Origin: Mesodorylaimus sp. YZB2_4
Lineage: Eukaryota > Nematoda > Enoplea > Dorylaimida > Dorylaimidae
DNA length: 64,000 nt
Reading direction: 5' to 3'
Assembly (NCBI GenBank): GCA_030248295.1
Contig: JASANH010001463.1
Coordinates: 248,001 to 312,000 of the forward strand
Position numbers and translations under genes: made by a program. Within the stretch, counting starts at the first letter, position 1, and the number at the start of each line of letters is the position of its first letter. This document shows positions 21,576-33,668 of the stretch, piece after piece. The notes under the pieces were generated by a model that saw nothing but the letters and a program-made list of their open reading frames with translations, had not been told where the DNA came from and did no database searches.

Positions 21576-24500
21576 CTAAGGATTATACCAGTCCAAAAAG
21601 ACAAGCGTAAACGTCATCACTAACAGAAAGAATAAAATATAAACACGGAATCCAGCCTTCTTCTTCATTGCCTGAAAAGGAAATCAACTTGTCACGGACT
21701 CTGCCTCCAGTTTATCTGAGGTCGGCCGGGGGCACATCCGGCCTTGCGGCTTGCAAAGCTAAACACTTGTCGAAAGTTCCTTTTCGTCTTTTCACCTGGG
21801 CCTCGAAAAAAGTCACTACATCCCTGCATGAGTCGTACCACAGAATGACGCCCTTGTTAGGCTCACTTTCCACCCCGTTTGTGTGCAAGGTAAAAAGTAG
21901 TCTTACCTCTCGAATCGATTCATTGCCAGCCTTGATATTCTCGGTGGTGTGAATGGCCACTTCATTTATACGATAGATATCTTGCTCCTAAACACAACAT
22001 TTTTAGTGCCAGCTTCCTAGCATCAGCGCTGTAGAAGAGCTGTTGCAGCTGAGTCCTAAAGGCCTTCTACTATCGCCTTCAAATGTGCTTACAGCCAGTC
22101 ACCAGACAAATTAAAATATTATAGGGACTTTTGATTTTGTTATTGCTGCCTGGGTGATCAGGCAGCAGGTTTAAGAGATCTTGTTCTCACCAGGTACCGC
22201 ACCGGTATCTATAAATCTACTCTGGAACGATTTCTAAGCCCCACTCCACTGTGTTCGTCACTACCCCTCCCCCGCTTAAGGGTGATCCACCCGATACATG
22301 CTATCCCACAAAATAAAGACCCTAAAGTGGCTCACCTGTTCCAATACTTTGGTCGTAAAAATATCTTGCAATTGTGCAATCTCCATCACTTTACCCTCCA
22401 GCATCCTGAAAAGAGGTACTGCACCATCTCGTCCCTCGCCGTCCCCTTGTCCACTTACTGCAGTTCATCCGATGTGCTCCTCAATTCTTCTATCAATTGG
22501 GTCTTCTCAACAGTCAACTGTTTCTTCTCACTCTCAGTTAAGGTCGATCGGAAATTGCCCCATTCTTCCTCTTGTCGTCGCACATCCTCTTCCAGTGCCG
22601 CCAATCGTTTGTTAGGCTTGGTTTCCTCCTGTTCTTCTTTTTCATCAGTCTTCTCGACGGGGGATGCATTCCCCTCTAAAAATGCACCAAGCGTAAAATG
22701 TGCCAACATGCCCTACTGATGGCCTTGTTCTTGCCAGGCCCAATCCACGCCCCCTTTGGAGGGCTCCAGCAATAGTAGCGACACGAGGGTTCTTTCGAGT
22801 CAGCTCACGTTAGAATGTCCGTAACAACATGAGGTCCATCAGATTGCCCATCACTCCTCATCGTCAGACGCTATCACATATCAACAACACAGCGGGCCTA
22901 AATGGCATGGGCATGTCTCACACATACAAACCTGCCAGGGCATCCAACCCACCGGCTTATCGTGGTGAATTACACCAACCTCTTTTACGCTTCACACACA
23001 CCTATAGCAGCACGGTAAAATTGAGTTTAGCCGTGTTTCCCCACACAAAATTAAACTCTCAGGTCTGCCCGCATGAATTTTGCCAGAAACCTTACCCTCT
23101 TGCTTCACACCCGCTCCAACATTTCGACGTCGAAGAGTAGACGATGGCGATTTCTCCTTCTCTTCGCCTTCCCCCTTACCCACAGGCGACTTGGGTCGTG
23201 TAGACGATGGAGCTTGTGGACTGGATACTTTCTCCTTCTCTTTGCAGTCCTGAGTGGGAGAGGCAGCTCGAGGGGCCGAAGCGCGAGCAGCTTCCAATTT
23301 GGCCTCATTCCGTTTCCTAACCGCTTCAGTGAACTTGATCATATTCTCTAATCGATACCTGGAAACGTACCAGCTTGATCTCAATCGATATCAGAGCTAG
23401 ACACCGACAGTCCTTACAATTTTTTCATATCCACAGCCCGATTGACTCGAATAGCTTTCTGCTCGCCATAAATTTTCGCCACAGCTAAAAGACATCACAA
23501 GTGAACACAGTGCTACCCTGCCCGGTCCTGCATGGGCATCAGAATCGTGTCATAGCAAGACCTACTAGCCCCAAGCTCCGTGAGCTCCAGCAGTTTGTGC
23601 CCACGTATGCGTCCAACTCATTTAATCAAAGGTTTTGCACCACACCACGAAACCTACGGCAGTCTAATGACCTAGTCCGTGGCTGAAACATAATTCTTCC
23701 AGCTATCGGCTCCGTGTAGGATCAATCGCTAGACGGGCCTATACACCAGATCCATACCCACTCACCCACTACAGCAGGCACCCTGCTCTTGTATCAATTT
23801 TCATCCTCACCTGCCAAATAAGCCGATACGATTTCCACCATCTCCTGTCGATGCTGATACCGTTCATTTGAGCACTTCTCCAATCGCACTGCAAAACACC
23901 ATGGCCTGTGACCTGAAAAAAGAACTTAACTGGCCTCTACTTACCCGCGTTCCGCAAATTCTTCAAGACGTAAGTGCACGTTTTTAACACAGTTTGGGAT
24001 TGGGTATCGATTTGATCGCGTTCGAAATCGGATATGGAAGAAGCCCCATCCAAAATGTGGCTGAAATACAAAGAGCTAGGTGAGACTCTTTCGCCCAATG
24101 ACTCTTGTCACCACGTTGCCTATGGTCCCGTGACAACCCACAGGTATCAAAGTCTCCACTCCGCGTAGGCGTCGCAGGCTGAGTGCTCTCAATCCGTCAC
24201 AAGCACTTGCCAGATAACACGGTGCCTACGAACCCCCTTGGCTTTCAACAAGTCGCACTGTCACCAACCATTAGAAATCAGAAAAAGGGCTACAACTCAC
24301 GACCAGTTCAAGGATCCTAGAGAGAGGATGGAGGGTGAGTCACCATCAGCACTGAGGTCTACCCCGAAAGAGATCTGAACGCTGCCGCACGAGAGTCTTA
24401 CGGGTTTTCGCGTGGCGACGGCCGCTAAGGGGAGGGCAGAATTGGTATTGGTAACAGTGCATCAAGAAACACAAGGTTAATGGTGCAAAGGACCGGGAGG

Positions 24501-26590
24501 GGGCTTGCATTAACCAAGGGAACTACTGAAGGGATAGGGAAAGTTGGCTTGCCTAGCTTTCAATGCCCCCGGTGTACAGACCCGTGACAGAGCACAACAT
24601 AGTCCAAAATACAACCAAGGGAGACCGCCCCACCAACCCACTATGGTTGCTTGTAACTTCGCTCACAGCAGACTTACTCGATATTCACATATTCGCGACG
24701 ATGCGATAACAAGAAATCACGAAGCTGAGTCACGTCCTTCACCTGCAATAAGAATCAGACATCACAGCACCCGTTCCTCAGTCCTACAGTACCTGAAGAG
24801 CTATGGTGGTTCACTGTGTTTTACTGCAGAGACAATGATGTGCAACCAAGCCCGGCAGGGTTAGAAAAGGATGTGGCGGGACAAAAATTCCGACTAAAGC
24901 AGGCAAGTCTTGCGGCTATACCTACGGCTGAAACACCAACCCGAGGGGTTGACGTTTCCCAGACAGGGGAGAGCATCAATCATTTTCTCCGGCCCGCCAG
25001 ACATGAGAGTTGCAACGTCGTCGCCTGCAATGCTGCCTAGTTTGCGGTGTATTCGGTGGGCGGTAGAGGCAGTTTAGTAAGAGCCGGAGGGGGCCAGCGT
25101 CCAATGTCGCCCACTGCACCTCGGCTACAAGGTAACTGAGCCAAACTGATAAGTGAGACGGCTGATTTGAGCTCATCGCACAGCTCGGTCGGCTCGCCAA
25201 GCTGGTACAGCAGCTGCCATGTCGACATCTCAACTGCTAAGCTCGGCAGCCGAGGTACAATGTGGACGCAATGGTCTGGCACCAGGAATCACCTGGGAGG
25301 TGTCTTACCTGGGTGTTATCCTCAGCTCTGACTTGAAATTCACAGAACATGTTTCTAGTATTGTAAAAAAATGTAATGTTATGATCGGGGCCCTCAGACG
25401 CAAACTTGGAAATCATTTATCTCCTAAAGTCTTTGGTGACGTCTATTCTGCTTGTATTCGGTCTATTCTTGAATATGGCTGTGTCGCATGGGCACCCTCT
25501 CTGGGGATATATCTTATCTTGAACGTGCACATTTATATGCCTTGAGGCTGTACTTATACGATTTTACTGTGTCCAATGCAGAGGGTCTGCGCAGGGCTGG
25601 TTGGTCCTCACTTCTGGATAGGCGTAACTGTTTGAAGCTGTGTCAGTTTTACGAATTCTATCATGGCCATCATGACTTTGGGAACGCACGTTTTTTGCAT
25701 CGATCTGAGTTGCGTTCGAGGGCTAGATCATGTGCAGCCCATCATTTGATTATCCCTAGGCACTTTTACGAGGGTTTTAAACAAATTTTCATCTTTTCGA
25801 CTATTTCTTTATGGAATCAGTTGTCTGAGGTAGTGGCGCTATCTAACTGGCCCTTCCTTCGACAACGTTTATCTAGGCTAGTTTTTAAGTAATCGTGTTC
25901 TCCTTATTGTATTTCTGTGTTTTATACTTTCTGAGTGCGCCCGTGGTGCTTGAGTATAAATAAAGTATGAATTATGAAGTATGATCACTTTCACAACCAA
26001 TGATACCCTAATTCTTAAGCTATCTTTAGTCCTATCCCACATCACACTGTGCCTTACATTGAGACACATTATGTAGTAGATGATTGTGATAGTGGTCTCA
26101 CCCAGATATTGCTGGTTCTCGTACAAAAATCGGCTTTTTCTCTGGGGACGCTGCAGTGTTTCTCTCAGTGATCGGGTCCCGCGAAGAGAACGATGGCACG
26201 CTAACCAGTCAGGTCGATGTTTCACCTCCCCTGTTCCTTACCTACCAACGGTCCATCACTGACTCAACCAGGAGGACACCACCCTGGTGGAGGGTAGCGC
26301 GTTACAGCTGTTGCTGGCGCATGATGCCCCGACACAGGAAAGCTACTTCGCGCTGGCCACCTTACACCCACTTATCAAGTCCTTACAGTATTGCTAGCCC
26401 ACCCACACGCCATGTCCTCCCACACTCCCCTCCGCCCCCCCACAACCCAACTTACAATGGCCTTAGCCTGATGCGTGAAATGGCACGTCTCTCTGATCCG
26501 TGACCTGGCCATAGCCGGCGCCGCATCCAGCGCTTTGTTCCTCGTCTTCAACATCTTAACCGTGGCCAAGAATAAACTCGTATTGTCCAT
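21576..26590 (-). CDS. STX18: syntaxin 18, ER t-SNARE
   Basis: This Qa-SNARE sits in the ER membrane and works with the NRZ tethering complex, SEC22 and USE1 in Golgi-to-ER retrograde fusion. Ten exons join in phase: 26456-26590, 24678-24742, 23945-24060, 23811-23888, 23418-23484, 23096-23358, 22459-22675, 22336-22405, 21907-21987 and 21576-21671, giving 395 residues (human 335). The N-terminal peptide (LFLATVKMLKTRNKALDAAP) matches the family. Next come LRDFLLSHRREYVNI, FERDQIDTQSQTVLKTC and KIYGEQKAIRVNR, then a charged Ser/Lys/Glu linker that accounts for the extra length. The SNARE helix follows (MEIAQLQDIFTTKVLEQEQD, then INEVAIHTTENIKAGNESIRE), and a tail anchor, GFRVYILFFLLVMTFTLVFL, ends in DWYNP. 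An acceptor ends 11 bases before the ATG. Intron 1 holds a LINE fragment and a SINE. Confidence 0.96.
24850..24985 (+). mobile_element. SINE family B copy
   Basis: It has the leader CAACCAAGCCCGGCAGGGTT, AAGTCTTGCGGCTATACCTA, the palindromic core at 24926-24963 and CAGGGGAGAGCATCAAT. It lies antisense within STX18 intron 1. Confidence 0.6.
25262..25975 (+). mobile_element. 5'-truncated LINE with reverse-transcriptase C-terminus
   Basis: 25290-25500 encodes VSYLGVILSSDLKFTEHVSS followed by KVFGDVYSACIRSILEYGCV, the thumb and connection region common to jockey/CR1-type non-LTR reverse transcriptases. After one frameshift near 25500 the frame continues (LERAHLYALRLYLYDF ... FSTISLWNQLSEVVALSNWP) to a stop at 25890. 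The 3' tail ends in AATAAAGTATGA followed by short direct repeats of AATTATGAAGTATGA type. Truncation, frameshift and the simple-repeat tail mark a dead copy in antisense orientation within STX18 intron 1. Confidence 0.85.
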
Positions 26591-26854
26591 GCCGGAACCA
26601 CCTGAAACCAAGTCACATCAAGAAAACCAATGCACCAGTGCAATCAAACCATACGCGCTTTAAAAGCCAGCCAAAACAGAGTCCTATGTACCCGGGGGGG
26701 GGGGGGGGGCGCCATTTCCAGGCATGACACATCAAGCCCCTGGTCTATCTCCGACTCACCCAGCACCAATACTCGCCACTGAAGTATCCTCCGGCACAAA
26801 CCTTCATCACCAACCACCAGGTACCTACATGACACATCTTTACTGACACTTTCA

Positions 26855-29800
26855 CTACACCAACTCCTTCAACGAATCCTTCTGGTCATTAAAAAACAAC
26901 AAAAAAATCTCCATCAAAGAAGGCGAACTGGAACTTGAGGCAATGCTGGCCTGCGCCTCCAACATAGCTCTAATATCATCCTTCTGGCCCCTGACACTGT
27001 GCCTAGTACTGGCCCCTATCTTCCTCGTCGTCTCCGTCTCCGTTATGTCTAAAGTCAATTCCCCCGGCTTCGTCTTCGCCAAATAAGCCATCTCCTCCAA
27101 AATATCCATACAATACACGTAACTGAATAATTTCGGATACGAAAATCGGGTCCGTTTGCCTGTCACTATTCGATTTATGACCATGCTCAACAACCACATC
27201 AACTTGGGCCATTCGTATTGACTCAACACAATGGCATGCCCCAACAAGGCATCGCTCACTTGTCCCACCGCCATCGCACCCGCCATCGTCTTGCCCAAAC
27301 AATAGGTCACGCATCGAACAGCATAAGCCAACGTCTGTTGCTCTGACACGAAAGCGAAATGCCAATTCTCCGACCCAAATCCATGCATGGCCCCCGCGCG
27401 AGCAACCGATACTGCCGTCTGTGACGAGTCGATCACATCCGATCCCAACACAGTCGACACGCACTGCCCATTCTTCTCCGTGCCCAATTGGCAACTGGTC
27501 AACTGCAACTTCTCCGCCCTCTCCCCGTCACCCTCCTTCTCCAAATCCTTCAACAACCTCTTATACTCGCCACTGAGCAGCTGTCCATCCCGCACGAACT
27601 GTTTGACCCAAATCCGTTTCTCCTTGGGCAACAACTTCTCCACCAACTCGTCCCGATTCCCTTCGCCCAACAATTTCGTACACGTCGTCGCCACACCAAA
27701 AATGTCAACCAATGCTCTATCATTATCCGACGACGGTACCAGTACGGCTTTCTTCAAACCATCTTTCCAATTCCACGTCGATTTGGCCTTTTTAGCTGGC
27801 GACGATTCATCCGATTCCTCTGTCGAACTAGGGAAATCCGATTCTTGAAGAGTTGGTGGTACGAGAACGCAAACCACACTCGGACCTACAAAAGGCTGAT
27901 TTATACTCACGCCGGAGGCCTGGAGAAGAAGTAGAAACTCTTGTTTAATTTTCCCGCCATTTTTAATTCAAATTTTTGAGATAAAATTGGTTTTTTCGCA
28001 TAGAAACACCCTACATTAAATGACGGCACCTTCTGATAGCCTTGTTTTCACTGATAAGAAGTCTCCACTAGCTTGCTCTCAAACCATGTAACCAACATCG
28101 CTGACTGGGTATCCAAGGTAGTGTAGACCCCCCTAAAAAATTTTTGAAAAATGTTGTAAAGGGGGGACCCTTCTCATTTTTTAGACCCCCCTGTCCCGCC
28201 CGGCAAGGGTGTGCAGGTCACGCAGTCTGTGCCCTCCACCTTTACTGTGTTTGACCCCCTACTTTTTTTGGCAGAAGAAAATTTTTTTACATAGCGAAGA
28301 CCCCCCTTCAAAGTTTTTAAAAAATTTTGTAAAGGGGGGACCCTTCTCATTTTTTAGACCCCCATGTCCCGCCCGGCAAGGGTGTGCAGGTAACTTCCCT
28401 GTTTTTTACCCCCCCCCCTTTCCATCTTTGGCAGAGGAAAATTTTTTACATGGCGAAGACCCTCCTGTCCCGCCAGCGATGTTGTGCAGGTGCCTTTTTG
28501 ACCCCACCCCCAAAAGAAAAATTTCATTTTTTATAGTAAAAAAGACCCAATGCTTTGCCTTGGAAGGCCCAAACTAACTTTAAATTTTCGCGGGAAAAAT
28601 TTAAATTTAAAAAATTCAATTTTTGCAAGCAACTAAAATGGGCCGCCAAGTCGCCCACCCCCCCCCCCCCCACCTGGAAGAAGATCAGACCCCCTCCCCG
28701 CAGACGAAGTCAGCGATGTTGCTGTAACCCAGGCTCATCGTCAGTCGGCTTTCAATCCTAACATTGTATTCAAAGAAAACGAGTGCATTATCGTCAGCAG
28801 CTTGGTGAAAAAGTGAAGTGGTGTAGTGATGCCTGCATTATTTTTTAATCTTTAAATAAACACGTATACCAAAAATTTAAATTTCAAAAATGGCGGGAAA
28901 TATGTCAAACTCGCATTTGCAAATATTTATAGTTGCAAATTACGGGATTATAGTTTTTTAAACTCCCTAGCGATCCATGGTATGGAAACGAGAAAACAAT
29001 AAGTTAACTCGCTTACTCTCTTTCGTCGCCGAGACACCAGTTAACTGCGAATATTTGAATACCAAATTGAAAAATATCAGTAATGAGGTGTAGACAGCCT
29101 CCGTCTTGGCTGGCGACGACGATTCCAAAAGCGATAAGATTATACGCAAATGCTCTAGCCTGAAATCAAAACGCGCGCAAAATGCATTTTTTGTTGTCAA
29201 GTTACGTTCGAATTGAAGAAAGATATTTTCGCAATTCTAGGTCTATAAACATATGTAAATTCCAAATTTTGCTTTTTTTCATGCGCGCAAATAAATAGCA
29301 AGATCACGGGGTCACAAAAGCCACCCCCCTCTCCCCCACCAACCCCGAAACCCCCCCCTTCTCTCCAACCCCTCCCCCCCACCCCCCCCCCCCTCCCCCC
29401 CACCCCCCCAGCCTGTGCGTGTGGCATCACTTCGAAGCGAACTTTATCGCGCAGAAAAGCAACACTTGTCACATTTTGAAAACAAAACGACTAATTCAAG
29501 TCAAAAACCAGGAAAAATATCTGAAATAAAATAATTTCTTACAATTACACAACTCGCGCAAAGGCTAGGAAGTAAGGACTTATCATCGGTGCAAAGCTGT
29601 CATAAGCAGCTTATGGAGGGAAATTCAAATTTTGCAGCGTATGAAGCCTGTGAAATGGAATGTATGCACAACTCACCGAAAATTCTTCAATTTCTTTCCA
29701 ATTTCCCATCGACATCGTTCGGCGATCATTGAAAAACATTGCAATAACGCTTCCCAATTATTATCGCCCGATCGGTTCCCAATCCCGCCACTCACACTTT

Positions 29801-32575
29801 CCTGATGATGCAAATGAAAATCGGAAACGGGCGTTTCACTTCCACGACTATAATGGACAGAACAAGTTTTCAGCGCGCGCCAAATGCTTTGAATTTGAAA
29901 TTCCCGCTTAGACTACTTATGACAATAAATCTGTGCGCGATCTTGGCAAATGATAAAAACCACTATTTAAAGTCAAACTTATAAACGCTGAAAAACATTC
30001 GGAGCCATGATCTCGATTATTAGTTTAGATCGATAAATTTCAAGCAAATCATCTCAGCAAGCCTCAAATTGTCATAAGAAGTCAAGCTATCATAACTGCG
30101 GGAATTCGAATTTTCAAATATTGACTTCATATTTTTTAAAAATATAATAGCCCATAACCTATTGCTTTTGAATCTTGGCGCTCGAGGACTCGTAGCAGCG
30201 CTAGTTGTACTCGCCGTTCCTGCCCCGCTACTCGCCACGCTCTGTTTCCTTCTTTGCGACGATGATAAAATACTCAAATAAAATCGTATCGCTCGTTTAA
30301 ATAATTCCAAACAAACGCTCTCCGACAATTTCAATGCCTCGCTTCGTAACAAAATTGGCAGCACATCGTAGACTAAAATTTGAAAAATTCCAAAAAATTT
30401 TAAAAATCGACATCCATAGTGAGTATATCTTACTCAATAATTGAGCGTAGACATTTTCGTGCGCTTCGGCCGCCTCAGCCGTTTTCTCCAAATCCGTCAA
30501 TACATCGATCAATTGCATCTGAAAACAATGCATTCCATAAATACCCCGTTCAGTTTCCCCTCCTACGACTATTCAGTTATAATTGCCCGCCCCACAAAGG
30601 TCTCCCATAGACTAGCAGTGTGGGTACGTGCAGTATGCATCAACAATGACACCCCCCGTTGATATCACATCCATCAGCAGTCACAGGACTCATACTGAAA
30701 AAGTGGCGAAAAACGGTTCATACAGGTTTTCCATACAAAAATTCGACATTTCCTCTGCTTATTTTCTCAGTCTTACGACCACTAAGTTATTTCAACTAAT
30801 AACCTGATTTTCAGAATGATCAAAAAGCATTCAGAAAAAGCGGGTAATTTGAAATTCGAAACCTCAAAATTCAAACTGTCAGTTTGTCCTGATTTTGGCT
30901 CCAAAATTCCTATTTTCCCTTCCAGCCTTGTATGAACCCTGAGTCAGGCAGGGCCACACCCAGAGTCACCCTCTTTACCCTTCAGGTTGATGTTTCAGCT
31001 CATGTGTGCGTCTTTGCCAGAAACCCGTCGGGTTGATGTTTAGGCCAGTAGATCAAGCTAGAGTCTCAGCCTTGGCCAGCACATGGTCATGCGATTTCTT
31101 ACTATTTCCCTCGGCAGTTCAGGAAAGAACCATAACTGACTTACCCCGAATGTCGAAGCACTATCGGGACACAAACGAAGTAAGAGCAGAAGGAATCGGC
31201 ACTGGTCCACTTTCTCTTTCTGTTTCTCGGCCAATTCCAATAAAATTGTCTGCTGCAGCTCGGGTAGCAGGTTTTGAAAAACGGCTAAACTCGTAAAAAA
31301 TTGCGTCTTAATATTCCGCTCGATCAATAATCAATATTGCTACACACGGAAAAGGCGGGTACCTCGAAATGCTCATGATTTTGGCTCAAAAATTTCTCTT
31401 TTCCCCGATTTTCCCAGGTTTTCCAGCCTTTTATTGTATGAACCCTGTCGAAAGACGGTGGAACATATGCATGCTACGTTTTCTCTCGGCCAATTTTCCC
31501 TTTAAAGCACCTCTGTTCGCCAATGGCACTGCCTCACGTCAGGCCCAGCCTCCAAGACATAAGCTACCAGCTCGAAGGCCCGCGGGGCAGGTCTGCCCTT
31601 ATTTGGGCATCTCCTTGCGTTCTGTTGTCAGCCTGAGTGGGCAGGTCACACCATAAAGAGGGCCATTGGAGAGGACAAGCCAATAAGTGAGATGGGCTGG
31701 TCCCCATGTCCGGTCCTGTCAGTTATGGACTCTATGATGGGTCCGTCTTTATCTCGGAATAGCTTCGCCCGTTTTCTGCAGGAGAGCGCGGGAGAGATTT
31801 TTCGGCGGGTCCAGGTGTTGGGATCCGCCCCAAAGACGACCCTTAGCCAGCCGCCTCACCTCTGTTAAAACCTGCTGCTTCATCCTTGGCCGAGTCGTCT
31901 CTGACCGATTCGATCAATTGCATAATTTCGTCCCAAAATCGAGGTTCCGAAGAGAATTCCAAATACCTAAAACCAAGGCCGTGTTACCAAGCGGGTCGAC
32001 AAAGCGATCCCAATCACACTCACATTCGCTGCAGTGTTTCCGCAGCCGACGTCACATTCTTGTATTGGCAATGCAGCTTGTACGTGCAGAGCTGAAAAGG
32101 CGCACAACGTCATTGGACAGATACCCGAGCCTGGAAACAGCACCTAAAAACGTCTCCCGTCGGGGTGATGTTTCAGCGACTTGTTGGCGACACCTGAATG
32201 GATTGACCCTTGTCACACCTCGTGGCCTCCTCTCTCTCGTTCGGGTCTCTTCGCGGGTGATGTACAGGCTCGATCAGCTACAGCCCCGCGCACAGAGTCA
32301 GCGCTAGTACTGTCTCCCGTTAACATGATGTTTCAGCCATGGACCTGATCAAATGACTTGATTGGCTGCCCCACGGAGGGCACAATCGATTCTCCCAGTA
32401 ATTCTCACTCTAGCCAGCACTCCCGCCTAGCATCCTCACCCGTACTCACGTCAACATCATAATTGACACCCAACGTCCTCGCCGTCACCAACCAACACTC
32501 GGCATCGTACGGGCTGCTAGCATTCTTCGTTTTCTCCAACATCCAAGCCAACATTTCCTCCTTCGATAACTTCAT
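26855..32575 (-). CDS. INTS10: Integrator complex subunit 10
   Basis: This is a subunit of the Integrator complex, which cleaves nascent RNA of snRNA and other RNA polymerase II genes. Nine exons are supported: 32450-32575, 32024-32091, about 31860-31966, 31145-31318, 30434-30518, 30159-30372, 29677-29847, 29017-29159 and 26855-27885, about 706 residues (human 710). Matches run the whole length: ECWLVTARTLGVNYDVD near the N-terminus; EPRFWDEIMQLIESVRDDS; TQFFTSLAVFQNLLPE with FLLLLLRLCPDSAS; IYDVLPILL; WEALLQCFSMIAERCRWEIG; EAVYTSLLIFFNLVFKYSQL; ALLGHAIVLSQYEWPKLMWL; and DILEEMAYLAKTKPGELTLD near the end. The junction of exons 3 and 4 does not close in phase with canonical sites (see findings). 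An acceptor (TTTTCTTGTAG) ends 11 bases before the ATG. Intron 8 holds MITE copy 2. Confidence 0.93.
28093..28720. mobile_element. hAT-like MITE with poly(C) tract, copy 2
   Basis: It has the same CAACATCGCTGACT termini as copies 1 and 3. The internal unit of about 190 bases (CCCGCCCGGCAAGGGTGTGC ... GGCAGAAGAAAATTTTTT ... GGACCCTTCTCATTTTTTAG) is present more than twice. A run of about 14 C begins near 28659. Flanks CATGTAAC and CTGTAACC look like an 8-bp target duplication with one base changed. It lies in INTS10 intron 8. Confidence 0.82.
29320..29412. repeat. C-rich low-complexity tract
   Basis: About 90 bases are made almost only of C runs broken by T, A or AA. On the minus strand it is a G-rich tract able to form G-quadruplexes. 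It lies in INTS10 intron 7. The glycine-rich open frame across it is an artefact. Confidence 0.8.
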
Positions 32576-32687
32576 CCTTTCTAGATCTACAAGAAAACCC
32601 ACTCAAAATATCAATGCACTAAATCAAACAACAAAATATATTTTGGTCAAAAACCGATTTTCTCACTGATAAACCACAATCGATACA

Positions 32688-32698
32688 TTTATTTTATT
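32688..32698 (-). terminator. poly(A) signals of PRADC1
   Basis: The minus strand reads AATAAAATAAA, two overlapping AATAAA hexamers, 68 bases after the PRADC1 stop and 101 bases before the acceptor that precedes the INTS10 start codon. Confidence 0.75.
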
Positions 32699-32765
32699 GA
32701 TTTTTAGTCATTGCATCCCTGATCGCCACGAAACTCTTGATCACACATCACAACCAAGGCTTTGA

Positions 32766-33668
32766 TCACCATAAATCCCACGGGGGCTTTCTCACAGCCT
32801 CCAAAGGCAGAAGTGATAGATTCAGCGGAATCGAGACAATTATCGGAGAAGAACTGTATGTCAGATAATTACGAAGCTGTTTCCTGAAAACAAACGGGCC
32901 TCACATTCCAAAAATTATCATCAGGACAATGTCCAGAAGTCAGTTTTGAACACCGCTCTACATTTTTGGGAAATGTAAAATGCTAATTCACTAATCTGCA
33001 CTGAAATTCCGCTCAAGAAATTTCCATCGAGTCAGGAACCAAAAAATTAAACTTCCCCAGCGAATTTCATCTGAAGTCTGTATAAACTTCAAAAACCAAT
33101 TCCAACTTACCCATCGACACCGGGCAAATAAACCGCAGGAATATTAGCCAGTCGATCGGTTTGATCGGTTACCATTTCGATGACCGTATCATCGGCTCCT
33201 TTCGTGTCCGTAACAATCACAGCGTAGGCACCAGCTTCTTCAGCAGCGATTACTTTGGTCAGGAATGAGCATTCTCTGAAAACATTCACCCAAATGCAAT
33301 TTTAGTGTCACAAACAATATATAGACAGTCAATATTTACCCTCTTTCAATCAATACAATCGTCTTTGACACCTGATTCGTCAACTGGCTGCAAGCATCAA
33401 CTGGATCCGCTAATTTGAGCCTCACTTCTTTAAATAACTGCTTGAAATCCGGGCCAATATTTCGCGCTAATTTCACTTGATACGAATAACGAAGATGATC
33501 AGGTTGGTGTATTTGAAAGAAATAAATACCCGACAAATCTGAAATTCAAATTCTTCAAAAATTCTTTCAAAAACCTTCTCTCAAAACATTACCAGCATAT
33601 GCAACAGATAATACCAAAGCAATAAAATATAAATTGGAAATTACTTTTGAAAAACAATAAGAACACAT
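32766..33668 (-). CDS. PRADC1: protease-associated domain-containing protein 1, secreted
   Basis: This is a small secreted glycoprotein of the PA-domain family; its molecular role is poorly known. Four exons (33593-33668, 33340-33538, 33111-33275, 32766-32883) join in phase to give 185 residues (human 188). A signal peptide fills residues 1-25 (MCSYCFSKVISNLYFIALVL, then SVAYAG). The PA domain follows: LSGIYFFQIHQPDHLRYSYQ, then IVLIERGECSFLTKVIAAEE, AYAVIVTDTKG and IPAVYLPGVDG. The end, IIVSIPLNLSLLPLEAVRKP then PWDLW, parallels the human PPWTFW terminus. Three residues normally after VDG are missing at the last junction, so a micro-exon may have been overlooked. It is divergent from MAEL and followed by INTS10 190 bases downstream. 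Confidence 0.94.

Noticed and set aside
21712..21960. Open frame ending the SNARE helix with VILWYDS, at first sight the STX18 C-terminus
   Set aside because: A strong donor (GAG|GTAAGA) cuts the frame at 21907, and a proper tail-anchor exon ending DWYNP exists at 21576-21671 in the right phase. The WYDS resemblance is coincidental intron translation.
28209..28761. Pro- and Phe-rich open frames
   Set aside because: They are translations of MITE copy 2. Equivalent frames recur in copies 1 and 3 because the DNA repeats, not because protein is conserved.
29197..29472. Glycine-rich open frame on the minus strand
   Set aside because: It is the translation of the C-rich tract at 29320-29412 within an INTS10 intron and has no gene structure.
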